A stretch of DNA of 64,000 nucleotides from Fennellomyces sp. T-0311 (GCA_025266875.1 JALLLT010000081.1:26072-90071); one strand, 5' to 3'. Counted from the first letter of the stretch, positions 10,613-24,039 are shown. Made by a program: numbers and translations. The notes: generated by a model from the sequence alone, not told the origin.

Positions 10613-10925
10613 TCCATGATGGCTTCATAACTTGCCCTTAATATCCATAATTCTCCATAAAAAAAATCGGCCATGTTCTTTCATGAACAGATCTTCATGA
10701 CTCCCCATGAATAGTCTCCATGATTCTTACTGAACCAACATAACCGCCCATGCTATTATAGGTTTCCATAATGCTACATGAATAGTTATAGAAGGGCCAA
10801 CATTAAGCTCCATGAATACAAATGACTTTCGATACTGACATGAAGCTACATGGATCAACTTTAACTATGATGACTTTGTCAACATTATACTTACTGAAAA
10901 TACATGATTCTTTCTTTCCCATATA
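10605..10925. repeat. CATG-rich subterminal-type repeat field, left edge
   Basis: About a dozen palindromic CATG words, mostly as (T/C)CATGA(A/T), occur in about 320 bp (for example ccatgatgg, ttcatgaac, ccatgaat, acatgaat, acatgaag, acatgatt). At roughly 40% G+C about one CATG would be expected. An equally dense field at 32400-32620 marks the other edge of the block that separates the two halves of the old Plavaka. Dense short palindromes next to an element's end are what CACTA-type elements use as transposase-binding subterminal repeats, so this may be an element terminus. Confidence 0.65.
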
Positions 10926-10962
10926 TATATAATGTGAAGTGAACAGTAAATAAACATTGTAC

Positions 10963-13900
10963 TTATGGGAGTTTCGAAGTATCGCCTAAGGCTATGTCGT
11001 TGGGGGTCATTCCAGGTATTACATAATAGTATCTAGAAGTATGCTGCGACGATTTTATGTATCCTGCCGTGCCATCAATATTCGAAACGTCCGTGACCCA
11101 CAGCTTGCCACCAGTAGCACCATGTGACTTGTTGCCATACGCAATGCCCGCCTCGTTTGCTTTCACAGATGAATACAATCTTACCAAGCATAACAACCAT
11201 TTCTTGCCTAGTTAATGTTGTTGTTTAGTACAGTATTGAACTTCGAATTACCTTAATTATAAACCATATTGGTAGCTTACCATCAAACGTGTGCGAAAAG
11301 TACATTAAGACTTCACCGTAGGAAGTTCTCCATTGTACGTATGGAGTAGTCAACTGGATAAAGTCATCAGTCCTCTTTGGAATGTTTGACTGGTGAAGCT
11401 TGCTTCCAAAAACGTTTCCGCTGATGTGCAATTTTGTTCCAACTGTAACATGCTTATCGATTACAGGAAGGTTGCGCAGGTAGGCCGGATTCTTGGTTGA
11501 ACTTAATGGGGTTTGCATATACCAGTGCTTCTTGAGGTGGAACTCGAGATTCCAGTCAGTATAGGGAGAAACAGACAACCGCTCCTGAAGCACATTCCAT
11601 ATTTGTGGCTCGCCATCGCTGTCACCAACTTGATGAAAAGATTGATCGTCGGGACAGTCGTTTTGCTGGTTGTTATCGACATCATCACCGCGCATCAGCT
11701 GTTTGACTTTCTCGTAATCGCGGCATGCTGCTAGTCTCACTATCTTATTACTTGCATTTTCACCGGGCTTTGACCGAGACTTTGTTCTTTTGCTGATCTC
11801 GTCAACAGTTCTTTTCATGCATCTTGTGCTATAGCATCGCGCTGGTCCTAGTGCTTTGATTGTGTCCGACAAATGAGAAAGATAATGCATATTAGATGTC
11901 ATAAGATTGTTGTTCAAGTGATTTTTGGCAAAAGACAGTCATAACGTAGCATGGCTATCAAGCATAAATGTTTTACAGAATTATTCTACTGTCACATGCA
12001 TCTTTATCGTCTCTTACTTTCTAATTGCAGATCCGTCATCACTATCGAGGCTCCAGCGCAACGAAATACTGCACATAGTAACCAAGGAAATAAAGGCAGA
12101 TATAGCCTCTGAGGAGCATTGTGTACTGCGTGAGAATGACTCGAGAAGTAGGGTTGGTCCAATATACATCAACATATCAATCCAGTCTACTGAACATGCA
12201 TGCTTTGGCCTTGTGAAATCATCTGAATGTTTGTCATATTAACTACAGTAGTGTTGCAGTAGTTGTACCAATCGTTACCAAGAATTCGACCTGTAAACGT
12301 GGCTGGGAGTGAATGTGATGATTCCTTAATGCTTTTGATCATTAACTTTGTCACTGTGGCTGTCAATGCAAAGGAAGTTCCGCTGTCATTCTTAGTCATT
12401 TTCCAGAAATGCGGGGCAAGATTTCCACTGAATAAATGCATTTCATCCATTCCAAAGAAGTATGGGCCATGGAAAGTTCATAGATCTGCAAATAGTGTTG
12501 CGGCTCGGATACCAGATCCTGGCCCCTATTTAAAAATAGTTAATATCTGATAAGGGATCATTTATTAATCACATGCATATATGTATATGCACATTATCCC
12601 GTTTTCTTTGTCCTTAAAATGTTCCGCTGATCGCACTGGATACTGCTCATCGCCACAGATAAAATATCGACCTTTACCAGGTCCTTTTGGGCTTGGTAGT
12701 CAGCTTGTAGTGACCGTACATGTCTGACATCCATAGATGGCCTGATGACCCTTATGATTGCACAGGTATGCGATGCCAGGGATATCACTGGTCGCAAACA
12801 ATAAGTGTGCCTTGGCAGTAATCGCTTTATGATCCACGCCTTGGACTATAATGCCATTTACCTCTAGACTCTTGAGCTCTTCAATCAATGGCCGGAGTAG
12901 ATGAAAAATGTTTTTGCACTTTGTAGAGAAAGGGATAATAGCAATTTGAATCATATTGCTATCAAGGTATCTAATCGCCATAATGTAAATTTTTAATTAA
13001 CATACATCAGTATACCTTATCCATTGTTGTTGCTTTACCTTTCGTATGGCGACAGATTTAGCACGACAATATGTACTAGCGTAAGGGAGATGTGTGGTCA
13101 CTTCAATGGTTTAAAACCGTCGACGTACAACCCGAGAGTGATGCCATGGTCGCTCGTAACCAGAGGCTCTTGATGCAGCTTTCAAGCATCTCCATTGAAA
13201 ATGTCCTCTATTAAAGACTTGTCACGGTCTGAGGTGCGTTACTTATTCCGATACTGCAGTTTCTCTCTGATAGCAGGACTTGCCAATAGTAATGCTAACT
13301 GGTCGCCGAGTGGCAGATATTGCATGCTGTCACAGGCCTTTTTTTTTGTTGCTTTCGCCAACATAGTTGTACCTTGGTTCCTTGCATTCAGTACATTTGT
13401 CATCTTTATCGTCTATGAAAAGCATGCACCCCTTAACGCACACATTGTAAGCGATCGACTTCACAGGAAACATTTCGATCATTATGCGCTTCGTCATTGA
13501 TGGATGCTGTAGATGCGCATGACCTTATATATATACGTATTTGTTAGCTCCTGTTAGTAAAAGTAAAAACGGAGGTATGTATATACCTAATTCTTCGTCC
13601 TGCAACATTATTGAAGAAAGTTACAAAGTTGCGGTGTGCTTTTCGTAATATGTTGTCCTGTTTTATAGCATCATATAGCTCCAGGCTTCGTTCCATCTCC
13701 TTGTCTACAGTCACTGTCATGCCCGCTATATGAAAATGCTTTTGTGGCCCAGTAGTTTCGAAGCCTGTTGATATCAACCTTTGGCACTGCACTGTGGCGC
13801 GAGAGGACTCTATATATGCAATCAAGCATAGGCAAGCTAGGTGCTATAGCTAAGTTACCTTCTAAACCCTGCAGTTGTTCCCCAGACTCATCATTGCTTG

Positions 13901-14249
13901 AGGAATCATTAGAGTCAGTTTCAATGATACTATCCTTTTCAGATGAGGCACTGTCATCGGAATAGTCATAGTCAAGTCCATAATTATAATCTTCATTGTC
14001 GTAATCGTCTTCAATATCCATTGGGTCATTTGGACACTGTGTCTGTGTAGTTTGCTGCTCTGTAATCCACGATTCTGCAAATGTTGAGTTCGCAATCAGC
14101 AACTCGTCGACTGGTAGATCATCCTCATTTGGGACTGGATCGGGATCTTGAGGATCATACTGACTTCGAAGTTGCTGATAACACTCTTGCTCATGCCTTT
14201 TATAATGAGAGTTTATGACAGAGAGCCCACAGTATATACATTCTTTCAT
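10963..14249 (-). pseudogene. Decayed Tnp2/CACTA-like transposase with N-terminal zinc finger
   Basis: Reading on the minus strand, the gene starts with 'MKECIYCGLSVINSHYKRHEQEC' (C2H2-like, start 14249), followed by a long Asp/Glu/Ser linker. Later segments show 'DIPGIAYLCNHKGHQAIYGCQTC' (12700-12981), matching the Cys-x2-Cys knuckle of Tnp2/Plavaka proteins, and 'MDEMHLFSGNLAPHFWKM' (12397-12450), matching the 'D.MH....' motif. Further fragments at 12000-12170, 11225-11917 and 10963-11196 fit the C-terminal half. Pieces lie in different frames separated by stops; some breaks may be introns, others are damage. It is distinct from the Plavaka proteins in the window. It lies immediately inside the left CATG-rich field, so it is the best candidate for the transposase that mobilised that block. 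Confidence 0.6.
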
Positions 14250-14339
14250 TGTGCTTGATGGTATGACCTTTTACTTGTACCCATCAATGCAGGTGTATTG
14301 TATTTTTAAAAGCCAGCTGTCAGTTACTTTTTATGCAGA

Positions 14340-14930
14340 GCAGGGCTCATGTTACTTGCTCTTTTCACCTTCACACTTTCCTCAATGACAGTCCACGATC
14401 TCCCGTCTGAACGCAGTCCACTCTCTGAGCAAGAGCAAGGTCGCGTCGAGCGTGCTCTAGCTGTTCTTACCAAAGGAGTCGAAGAGATTCAGAATGGCTA
14501 AGCACATATTGAAGACTGTTTGAATTTGAACAATTGTACTTCAGATCCGAATGAAAATTGATCACCCTCAGTGGAGCTGCCAATGTCAGCTAGCTCAGTG
14601 ATTGCACGCCCAGAGCCTCATACCATCAACGGAAAAAAGGTGTACTGTGCTGTCATGAGTGATGTCGAAGCATTGCTTGGCGATCTGCCAAAAGATTGAA
14701 TGGCTGTCATGATGTTGACTGTGCACATATGCCGTATATGTTCAGTTGAAGCATTAAAGGAAGCACTCAGAAGAACGCCGCACTTGAACAAGAGTTGGAA
14801 TAACATTCCTTTCAGACCATATCGACGTGACGCGATCGATGCCTTTGACCGAATCATCAAAACACAAACTGGTGTTGTCAAAGTGCTCAGGAAACTGGGC
14901 GGCTGACTACCTGCTTTCGACTACGTGAAA
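14340..14930 (+). pseudogene. Unrecognised accessory ORF, broken
   Basis: A codon-like stretch of about 190 residues is broken by three or more in-frame stops. It reads 'PLSEQEQGRVERALAVLTKG', then 'RPEPHTINGKKVYCAVMSDV' and 'EALRRTPHLNKSWNNIPFRP', ending 'VVKVLRKLGG'. Codon usage and continuity of frame across stops suggest a former protein. I do not recognise the family. It lies between the Tnp2-like gene (other strand) and the DUF6729-like gene (same strand), so it may be an accessory ORF of the same large element. Confidence 0.35.
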
Positions 14931-14989
14931 CAACCAAAATGGCTATAAGAATAATACAGTATACGTCTATTTAGTGCTTTATGCCTTAA

Positions 14990-15580
14990 TTCTAACATAT
15001 CATAATAGAAGAAAACGAAATGCAGCTTCCCAAGACTCATTAGCGAGCGGCAGCGACCGTAGCACACCTTCTCTTGCTATCACTGATGGTTCTTCCTTGG
15101 ATTCTTCTGCTCGTGACAATATGCCATCATCCCGACCATCCCCTGAAGCAAGCACGCCATCTTCGACAAGCAATGATCATCAGCCATTGCGTGAAAGGCA
15201 GGTACGCTCAATACGTGCCTGATTCTTATAATCTAACACTTGCTTATAGAACCAATGGCCACAATGACGGACGACCGAGATAATAGGTATGAACACAAAT
15301 ATTGTTTTCCTTTCGAGCATAAAGAGCAGCATGCTGACGTTTCACCTTCTGCTTTCGTAGCAATCAGTCAATCAGCCAGAGCCAGTTGCAAAGTGGAGAT
15401 GAAAAGTATGTGTATTCATTTACAGGATTAATTTTCTGCCTTTATTAATCTCTGCAATATAGTATTAATGACGATGGAGTAGGAGCCCAGAGGTATCGCA
15501 GAGAGAAACGACACGCAGTGAGATTAAGGAACTTATATATCTACTATAGAGCACGGAAGCGGAAGCGGAAGCAGCGCATG
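14990..15580 (+). pseudogene. Ser-rich and Arg-rich exon-like fragments
   Basis: 'RRKRNAASQDSLASGSDRS...' (about 15008-15222) is a Ser/Pro-rich basic stretch that ends at a 'caggtacgc' donor-like site. A second patch near 15490-15570 reads as an Arg/Lys-rich segment in more than one frame. Together they look like 3' exons of the accessory gene at 14340. No family is recognised. Confidence 0.25.
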
Positions 15581-15839
15581 AATGGATCTGGAATTGACAA
15601 GAATGCAATTATATGTGACAGACGTCGACGTGCAGACTAGCGATGAGTACTGGAAGGAAACAGTGAAAGATATATTCAAGGAAATACTGGCTTTGTATAA
15701 TATTACTGCAGACATCATCAATAATACAAATTGCGCATTGGAATGGTATTATGCTACACTGCAATAGGGAATAGGAAATAAGGGAGAGTGGAGAGTGGAG
15801 AGTGGGGAGTTCATAGTATAGTGCTATCCACACCTCATT

Positions 15840-16572
15840 TGACTGGCGCGGATCACATCTATGGGGGACTTACCGCTCCAATCGCTGTCCTTGCTCGACA
15901 AAATAGCTACCATATATAGGCAGTAATTGCTACTTTATATGGTCAGTATTTTTCGAATGCCACATTGCACTTTGCTCCTACTGGTTGCGTTTTAACATTA
16001 CAAGGTTTGACTTTGACAAGTCTTTTATCAATCCTATTGCTTGATGGTGTCTATAGCAGATATGTCTTGCGGATTTTTTCGAACAATGATTGTACATAGC
16101 CCTTGTAATCTATACAGCGACTATACAGCTTACATTTTCAGGTAGTGCTTGTCATTACCGAAACTGAATTTCACTTGACGTGCATCGATACATTATTTAA
16201 TTTTTTGCTGAGGCCACGGTCAACTCCCATATCCTGCTTCATGCTGGATGTGTAAGTTGACTGTGGTTTTTTTTTGTTATCTTGTTTCGGCTATTGTGTC
16301 ACTTGCCTGAACCAGTCGTTGGCATTGTATTGCCAGATGCTTTCTATACCTCATTTAATGTATCTACTTTTGTTCTGTTACTTTAGAAGACCATGGTCTG
16401 CTCGTACGCTCTGATTTATACTGGATATATAGATGGGTCATAATGCTTTTTTTTGTTCAAGTCGGCATTATATTCACTTACTTGAAGTGGCGCATCGGCA
16501 TATAAAAGTCGGATTATATATATACTGTGTTCCTGAAAGTTTTTTTTCTTCTTTTCACCAATCGTATCCAAT
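15840..16572. other. Spacer with no supported gene
   Basis: A+T-rich intergenic sequence between the accessory fragments and the start of the DUF6729-like gene. Several TATATA words at 15895, 16425 and 16515 could serve as promoter elements for the plus-strand gene, but this is not testable by eye. Confidence 0.4.
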
Positions 16573-17886
16573 ATGGGCAAACGTCGAGGGCGACCTCTAC
16601 GAACAAAGAACAAGAAAACAGCTGTTCATGTTGGCCAACCATCGAAGATTTCGAAAGCGATAAAGTCAGGCAAACAAAAGCGAGTGGATAATTTTTTTCT
16701 TGCGGCATAATCAGCAGGAGGCATTGAACAACACTGATCAGACTGTAAAGACAATACGCAGCACTACTGTGAGTTTACGAATTTAAAAATCTTTAGACTA
16801 TCCATAATGATACACAGACTGAGAGCGATGACGAATTGATCGATATTGAGCAAAATACTGGCAGTAGTAATGATCATGTAAGGATATCGCTTGTCGAGCT
16901 GAAGGACCAGTCGCTTATATAGTTGTTGCGTTGTATAGGCACTTCAGGGATCAGTGCAAAATCAGGCGCCATTGGAGACTGCAAATGAGATGGATATTGT
17001 AGATGATGAGTTTGCAGGTGCAGTAAACGAAAATTCTGAGAACGAGGGTGATTCTTAGGTAAGCGTTTGAATTGAACTTGTCTAAAATAAAGTACAAGCA
17101 CTAAACTCGCAATACTTTTAGGAGACTGTGGATGAGGATATGAGGTCTGTAAACTCAGAAGACAATCCAAATGTCAGGGAAGAGGTCAATATTGACGAAG
17201 ACGTAAGGATGAATATCTAATTTGAGATAATACGGTTGTCTGATATCGAGGAGCATAGTTCTGCGAAGCTGTCGAGAGTGAAGAGTTGGATGCTGACGTC
17301 GAATGGATGCGTAGCCACAGTGACCAAGACGATATTCGTAACGATGTTTACGATGCAGAAATGGTCAAAGATCATTATGAGGAAAGCGACGAGGAGGAGG
17401 ACAAAGGCGAAGACGAAGATGTCAATGGCAACCCAGATGCTGCACCGAAAGACAGCCCTATATCCAAATACCTATCCCAAATCCAAGCAGATCTACGCGA
17501 ACAGGAATACCTGGAAGTGTATAAAAATGGCGGCTTCTGGATCTTACCTCCAATGCCCTTTTTCGCACTCAAAAAGAAACTGGATCCAACGACTTGCTAC
17601 CTTCCTCGGGTGTTCTTATGGATACCGCATATTTTGGTCCACAAGCGTCTTAGTTGCCCAGAATGTAAAGTCAATCTGCGTACAAAAGGATACAACAAAA
17701 CTCCATATGCGCGTCATGTCATCGATCTCACCAGGTACTTTTACTCGTAATACAAATCGTTACGTTACCTAATATCAATTTAGTTCATTTTACCTAATGT
17801 CAATGCACTATGTTTGTCGCAACAAGCGATGTGGTGGCTTCGGCGAGAAAAAACAGAAGAGCTGGAATGGACATGATGAAGAAATC
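16573..17886 (+). pseudogene. 5' part of DUF6729-like / DDE / 3'-5' exonuclease gene
   Basis: The start ATG at 16573 opens 'MGKRRGRPLRTKNKK', an AT-hook-like basic N-terminus. Acidic exons follow, with plausible GT-AG introns (for example acceptor 'tatag' near 16940, and 'gtaagcg...tttag' near 17059-17121). The main exon reads 'GGFWILPPMPFFALKKKLDP' and 'VFLWIPHILVHKRLSCPECK', the W-P and CPxC pattern I associate with DUF6729. A short intron (about 17735-17783) leads to 'YVCRNKRCGGFG' (C-x4-C pair) and 'SWNGHDEEI', where the frame meets the MULE insertion at 17887. A stop at about 16709 interrupts the first exon unless it is spliced out. The rest of the gene continues at 28882. Confidence 0.65.
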
Positions 17887-18207
17887 GTTTGTCTACACAC
17901 CCAGAGGTGAAAAATTATAAAATAGGCAATTTGGGGGGCTACTCAATTTTTTCGATTAAATTCATTGGCTGAAAGCTGAAGATGTTGGGGGAAGAGCTTG
18001 GGGGGTAATGGTGAGGAGGGGCAGATGACCACAAACATTACTGTGTTTGGAAACTGTGGGAGTACAGAATTTGGGAAAATTTCTCTAAGTCGAATTATGG
18101 CGACCTACCTTCATAGCTGTATGGATATCAAATGGCATTGTTTATTAATTTAACAAGTGAAGTGCGGTAGAGTTATAAAGAAATAGAAGTGGGTATATAT
18201 AAGTTTA

Positions 18208-21200
18208 TCATAGATCGGGCATATAGAGGTCACGCACGTTATTTTGAAGTAAATACCATAAAGTGCCGAACTTGCTAATATTTACAACAGAGTATCCGTG
18301 TTGTAAATGATACGGTTGTAGATCGACTACATCATCTAGATGTAGCAAATCTGCTGCAAAAGAACGTGTGGGCGTAGGCCATGGTGCGACAATCAGATTT
18401 CCACCAGAAGTGTCTTTCACGCAGTTCGAGTAGATGGAGTACAGAAAGACGCATTCTGGTGCCTGTGGTGCAAGCTCGCGGAACGGGGCAAATACATTCA
18501 AATGAACATATGGTGTGCCATCTTGTTCATCGTGAACTATGTCTGCAATCTGGCCAAGAATTATGCTGCTCTGTACATGGTCTCGTACATCAAGGAAAAA
18601 CCTGACAACACCTTTTTTGAACTCCTTTATAGAAGTATTGTTGTCCGAGTATTCTCGATCTGCACCAAGGTAAACAGAGCCAAAATCTGGATGAGTTTCC
18701 ATATATCGGAGGATCGCATCACCAGCATTGACGCGATCATCTTTGTCCTGCCAGAATGCTCCGTCAATGATATGTCGAAACATAAATTGGCGGCCAAAGA
18801 GTGTTAGCACATCGCGCGAGAAATTATGGCGGTTGGTATGGAATATACGCTCGCGAATGAATTTGTTAAACTGCTCTGCTTTTTCACTTTCGAAATGAAT
18901 AGCGGGAGCAAAGCGAACGAGATCATCCCTAAGATGATGCAATATGTGCAGCTTCGACGTTTTGCTGACGACTCGGGATCCTGCGATGTGGTACGTCGCG
19001 CAAACGGCTTCCAGTTCTACGATGGCAGCAGTAAGCTCATCGACCTTTTGATGTACAATTCTGCAATATTCGCCGAAGTCGTCGCTGATCTGACCCATGT
19101 AGACCAAGGAAACCAATTCGCCGTGAGCCACAAAACAGTTGTACCATATCTCAATGACCTTCTTTCTGTCATTTGCTAATGTAGACCACTCGCGCCGTAA
19201 TAGGCCGTTGATAATGGTAGGTAGCTGTTGTGACATGATCTTGAAGTCGCGTCCAACAAAGGAGGTACTGCTTAACCGCAGACAGCTGCCCATGCTACGA
19301 CCGAAAGCATTGGATTCGTAGGTACGAAGCTTCGTCTGTAGCTGGTTCGTTTCGGCTGCCCTCAGGTACTTAATAAACGAATACACGATATACTTCGTAA
19401 TCCCAAGCATCATACAGTGCAGTATCTCGATTGGCAAATCCTTTGTTTGATCGAACGCACGAAGACCGAGCAGCACTTCACCTCCGGTTAGCTTCAAGCC
19501 AAGATCATTCAAATCATTGGTATGCCTGTCATGTGAAATGCGTATGAGATTTTCAGAGCCTCCGTTGGTCGTCAAAGCATGAATGTCATCCTGAGAACGA
19601 AGAGTGCTGTTGTTATGGTGATCGATGTTGGCATCTTCTTCTGCAGGATTCATGGGGTAGAAGCATTTGCGGCATGGAAAGTTCGCTCTCGCGCCTTTAT
19701 GACATGCAAGTTCAGAATGGCGTGCGTTGTCGGCAATGATGAAGTTAAGCGGTGCAACCACTAAAACGTCCACATTGCAGCTGACGTCGTACATGGTTAC
19801 TCCGTTCTCTAGCTGTCGTAAGTCGTCGACGATATCGGCAAGCATGTCAATTGCAGAGAGACGGTTGTGAACGCACAACAAAAAAGTGTTTTCTCTTTTG
19901 TTTCGTTCTGCAAGAGGCAGTGCAGCCGGAACCATCGACCAGCTGTCGAACTTGTTCCACTTCTTCGATGTATTGCCACTTGTATCGTCCGAAAACAGAT
20001 TAAGGGGGATTACACGAACCTTTTTCAGACGTTTACCGCCAGACATACACCTGTATCGTGCTTCGAAAATACTCGCTTCGTCCTGCAAATTGTATGGTGT
20101 GGTATCAACTGTAATATCATCGTCCGAAATGGTGCCATTATCTGATAATCGTCGATCATAGCCGTAGTGCGGTAACTGCTGAAGTTCATCGTTTCTTGCA
20201 TCCAGGTAAACACCATTGATGAAAATTCTAATATACCGAGGCTCCTGGTTCACGGACTTCTCAAAGCGTATCGAACCACAATCGCTACCAGCATTTGACA
20301 ACTCTGCATAGCATGCATCTGCCATTAATTGTCCCTGAAACTCGTAGAAGCACACCAGCTTGTATAATCGGTCAGAATTGGGAGGCCCACTCCTACTGGC
20401 AACAAAGTCACCAACCCAGAGATCGCCATTGTTGGTAGTAATCATCGGATGTTGGAAGAGTGGACAGGTCTTCCACTTCTCCCCTTGCGCCAGTGATTCA
20501 CGAACATCGTGCGACCAGTCAGGAAGCGCACTAAGCCGATGTGACAAACGAGGGTTAGCAAGCAAATGCTTCAACACCTCTGACGGCTTATACATATACA
20601 AGGTGATTGCCTCCTGTACCCTTTCAACAACGCCAGTTGCGTTATTTGCTCTCACGACGGTGATTGTTTTGTCGACATCATGCACGTGGAGGTTTGGAAC
20701 ACGACTGCTCTTCTGCTTGTCGTAGTTCTTTACCCAATCCATGCTCGGTACTTCCAAATCCGGATCTTCACGAGCCATCACAATCACATCTTTCACCAGT
20801 TCCAGAATTTGCTGTTTGACTGGCAGTGAAGAGAGCCGGTCGTCAGCATCGAACGTTGCATGAAGACGGAACTCGAGGGGGGTGCGATATGGGTAATATG
20901 GATTGTTCCGTCGAGCTGTCGTAGCAGAAAAGTCTATTACAGATTGCCTGTTATCTGCTGGTGGAGCTGCTGGTGGCTGTTCATCTGCTGGTGGCTCTTC
21001 GGCATGATCGCGTTCCTATAAAAATTACTTAGCTTCCTTGACTGTACATATGCGCTATGAAGTATTACATCAAATAGAACGGTGGTATCTTCGATCACAA
21101 ACTGATGGAAATGACCAACAAGATCCAACTCACTGTCAGAAGACTCGGGATCACTTCCACCAGAATGCTCACCCAGGATAAGCGCCTCAGTGTCTTCGCT

Positions 21201-21607
21201 TCCAGCATCACCGTCTTCGAGACCATCCCCTTCGTCATCAGCGAAGTTGATTCCTCAGATACGGCAGCACTGGCACTAGGAACATCAGCTTCATCGTCGT
21301 CCATATCCATGAAATCTGGCCCATCATCAGGATAGTTATCACCAGCTTCATCGTCGCCTTCAAATTCTCCGCCATTTTCAAGTGCATACGCCTCTTTCAT
21401 CTCAGCATCAAGTTCTGATCTCGTAGCGGGAAATGCGAGTCCCAGTTTTGAGCGATGGCGCTTGCTTCCCAAATGGCGTCTCCTGTTGTGCAAAGTGCAA
21501 ATTTCATTGCACTTGCACCTGATTCTGGGTGAATTTTGAGTTCGGCGTCGGCGTGGACGTGGAGCTGAGGTTGGGTGAGCTGGAGCAAATCTGAACTTCT
21601 CGAACAT
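18208..21607 (-). pseudogene. Plavaka-type transposase, one intron, one frameshift
   Basis: Exon 1 starts at ATG 21607: 'CKCNEICTLHNRRRHLGSKRH' is a zinc-finger-like N-terminus, followed by an acidic linker. The frame must shift by one base near 21240 ('SEE' to 'INFADDEGDG') to stay acidic and reach '..TTVLFD'. A 53 nt GT-AG intron at 21016-21068 leads to 'ERDHAEEPP' and then an 860+ residue uninterrupted frame to the stop at 18208. This frame holds the Cys knuckle 'CHKGARANFPCRKC', the block 'DLPIEILHCMMLGITKYI', and the conserved 'SKLHILHHLRDDLVRFAPA...ESEKAEQFNKFIRERI' region typical of Plavaka/Tnp2-like proteins. It would bind the subterminal repeats and cut its element. Only the frameshift in the linker argues against function; an undetected short intron is the alternative. 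Confidence 0.85.
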
Positions 21608-22586
21608 AATGGGTTAAAGTGAATCGAGGACAAAAAACTGCGGCAGCATTAAATTTATTCTCCTCTCTTTCGCCCCTATTTCTCATTTTTCACTCTTAAC
21701 GGTAAGTCCAAGCATTAAATTTGTCAGAGTAATAATTTGTTGCTCCCAGATTGCAGGTTACTTTTTGTGAAAGTCGTGATGCCGCGTAAGTTCGTCACTT
21801 AATCTTAGGCAATGAGAAAACTCATTATTTTTTTTAGATCTCTTATCGATTTGAATGCCATGTATGAATTGTATGGTAAATAAGATCTTGAATTGTCTAG
21901 CAACAACACTTTTATAATTCTTTTGATTTAGATACTTCTTTTTCTATTGGGATAGCGTGGTAAGCACTGACAGAAATATTTTGGCCTCCATATTAACACA
22001 TTCACCTGCTGTAGGACACACGTCGCTTTCGTCCATTGATTGACATTATCAGTCAGAGAGGTGACACGGCACTTCTTTAATCGACAATGGCAATATCATT
22101 TTGTAATGACTGGAATGGTGAGTCAGATAGTATCAACTGATCAAATGCACTACAAGCACAGTGCGATAGTCCTAGTGGCTGGTTTAGTGAAATAAAACTG
22201 CCTCCCTTTCGTTACGTACCCCACTCTCCCCTGTACTACTGAGTGTCCTCACATGACTTCTGTTCCTTCCCAAAAAGGCGATTTTTTTGGTGCTCTCTGG
22301 GTGCTCTCATTATGCTCCGAACAGAGAACCCCATTTCCAAAATTGATGATGGGAAATAATTTTTCCATTCCACCTTCCAAAATTAGGGTTCGCGGATGTC
22401 TCCTACTTTGGTAACTGCTTCTCGGTGGAAATACCACCGCGAAGACTCGCTCGGATCGATATAAAAGGAAACTGTCACTTCTGTGCTTTAAAATGCGATC
22501 AGAGTATTACAAAATATATGCCTCTTGTTTCTCATTGTCTCTCTATCTTCTTCTACTATTTTTTTTATTACCAACATTTCTTTACT

Positions 22587-24039
22587 ATGAACAACAACAG
22601 CATTCCACCGCCAATTCTGATCCAACGTCCCAGACATAATAATGCTGCAGAAAGAAGACGCCGTCGAGCAGCATTTATGCAACGGCTAACAGAACTTATT
22701 GCGCCATCAGTACAGGCTATCCGCTTTATTTATGCGAGCATTGTTGCAGCTTTTGCAAGCTCACCTCACCACTTTCGTGCAGCAAAAGTTAGCCAAACGC
22801 ATGGTGCGCAATTCTGGACATTGACGCATCCAAACCTGAATGACGACGATGGCTATGACAGTTACAGATGGCATTATCGCATGAAGAAGTCAACTTTGGA
22901 ATGGCTTATCAGTACCTTGTCGACGCACGAAGCATTTGCCTCGGACTCTCCTCGAATGACCCCAGTGTACATTCAAGTCTGCTGTGCGGTGTGGCGTTTC
23001 GCAAACACTCATGTTGGATACCGCATGTTCGAAACGCAATTTGGTTTGAGCCAAGGATCGTATCACAACTTCACGATGCGATTCCTAAATGCCATCTGTG
23101 ACGTTCACCGGCAACAGATCAGATGGCCAAGCACACCAGAAGAAGCACAGCAAGCTGCCCAAGCGTTTTCGGCACCTACTGGGCTGGCGAGCACCAACGA
23201 TGCAGGCAGAAGATTACAAGGAGCCATCGGAGCGATGGATGGCAAACTCATTGTAATCCACAAGCCTGCTAGCAATGGACAGCGCTTCTGGGATCGTAAA
23301 TTGCACCATTCCATCAACTTACTTGCTGTTTGTACTGCTGATGGGAGATTCTCATACATAGAAGCCGGTCAATCAGGTATTGTCAATTACGTATTATAAT
23401 ATCGATATATTACTCAGTCTAATGTATTTTCAAATCAATCTATAAGGTCGAACCCATGATGCACGTACGTTTGCCAATAGCTCCCTCAATACGAAGCTAA
23501 TAAACGAAACTGAACAATGGTGCCCAAATGGAACATATATCCTTGCCGGTTAGCATTTCAAGCATTCTGTGCTTTAATGAATATTACTGACATGAAGCTG
23601 TTTGTACTTGAAAGACTCTGCGTATCCACTACGACCCACGATAATGGTGCCCTATTCACGGACAGCAACAGATCTTGCCGAGAAGAAGTTCAACTTCGTC
23701 CACTCTTCCATGCGTATGGCTATTGAACGAGCCTTCGGTTGCCTTGTTTCTCGTTGGAGATTCCTGCGCCATTACCTTTATCTTAAGGATCATGAGCGAT
23801 TGACATTGGCAATATACGCATGCTGTATATTGCACAATATCTGCATCGAACGGCATGATCCTCATTCCAATGAACTTTTTCCATTGAATATGGAAGAAGA
23901 TGAAGGCACAGGACGCATTTCTGTAATGGGTTCAGGACACCAGCGCGGTGCTGGAGACACTGCGTCGTTGCGTCAGCAAGGTGTCACAGTACGCGATAGA
24001 TTAAGAGATGAATTGTATGAAGCCAGTCGTAGATTGTAG
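22587..24039 (+). CDS. PIF/Harbinger DDE transposase (three exons)
   Basis: Start ATG 22587 ('MNNNSIPPPILIQRPRHNNA'). Exon 1 runs to 23376, exon 2 is 23447-23548, exon 3 is 23615-24039; introns are 70 and 66 nt with GT-AG ends. Catalytic landmarks: 'GAIGAMDGKLIVIHKP' (first Asp), 'LADSAYPLRPTIMVPYS' (second Asp, created across intron 2), and 'MAIERAFGCLVSRWRFL' (Glu). The N-terminal region includes the HTH-like '..RMFETQFGLSQGSYHNF'. Total is about 438 residues, usual for the family. It cuts and pastes the element together with the SANT partner encoded downstream on the other strand. Intron positions are the same as in Harbinger 2. No lesion was seen, so it may be active. Confidence 0.9.

Larger units (their letters stand above)
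8414..10620 (-). mobile_element. 3' part of an old Plavaka/CACTA-like element (copy 1)
   Basis: The terminus CACACCTGGAGGTGTGAG at 8414 is preceded by TA and matches the terminus of the complete element at 17896 (CACACCCAGAGGTGAAAA). Both continue with a '..TATA(T)AATAGGCAA' block and a diverged 250 bp subterminal region. The element is interrupted by a Tc1 insertion (8696-10039) and resumes at 10042 with the C-terminal end of the transposase gene (10088-10612). The 5' remainder is absent here but is exactly what is found at 32.6-35.4 kb in the same orientation. Confidence 0.75.
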
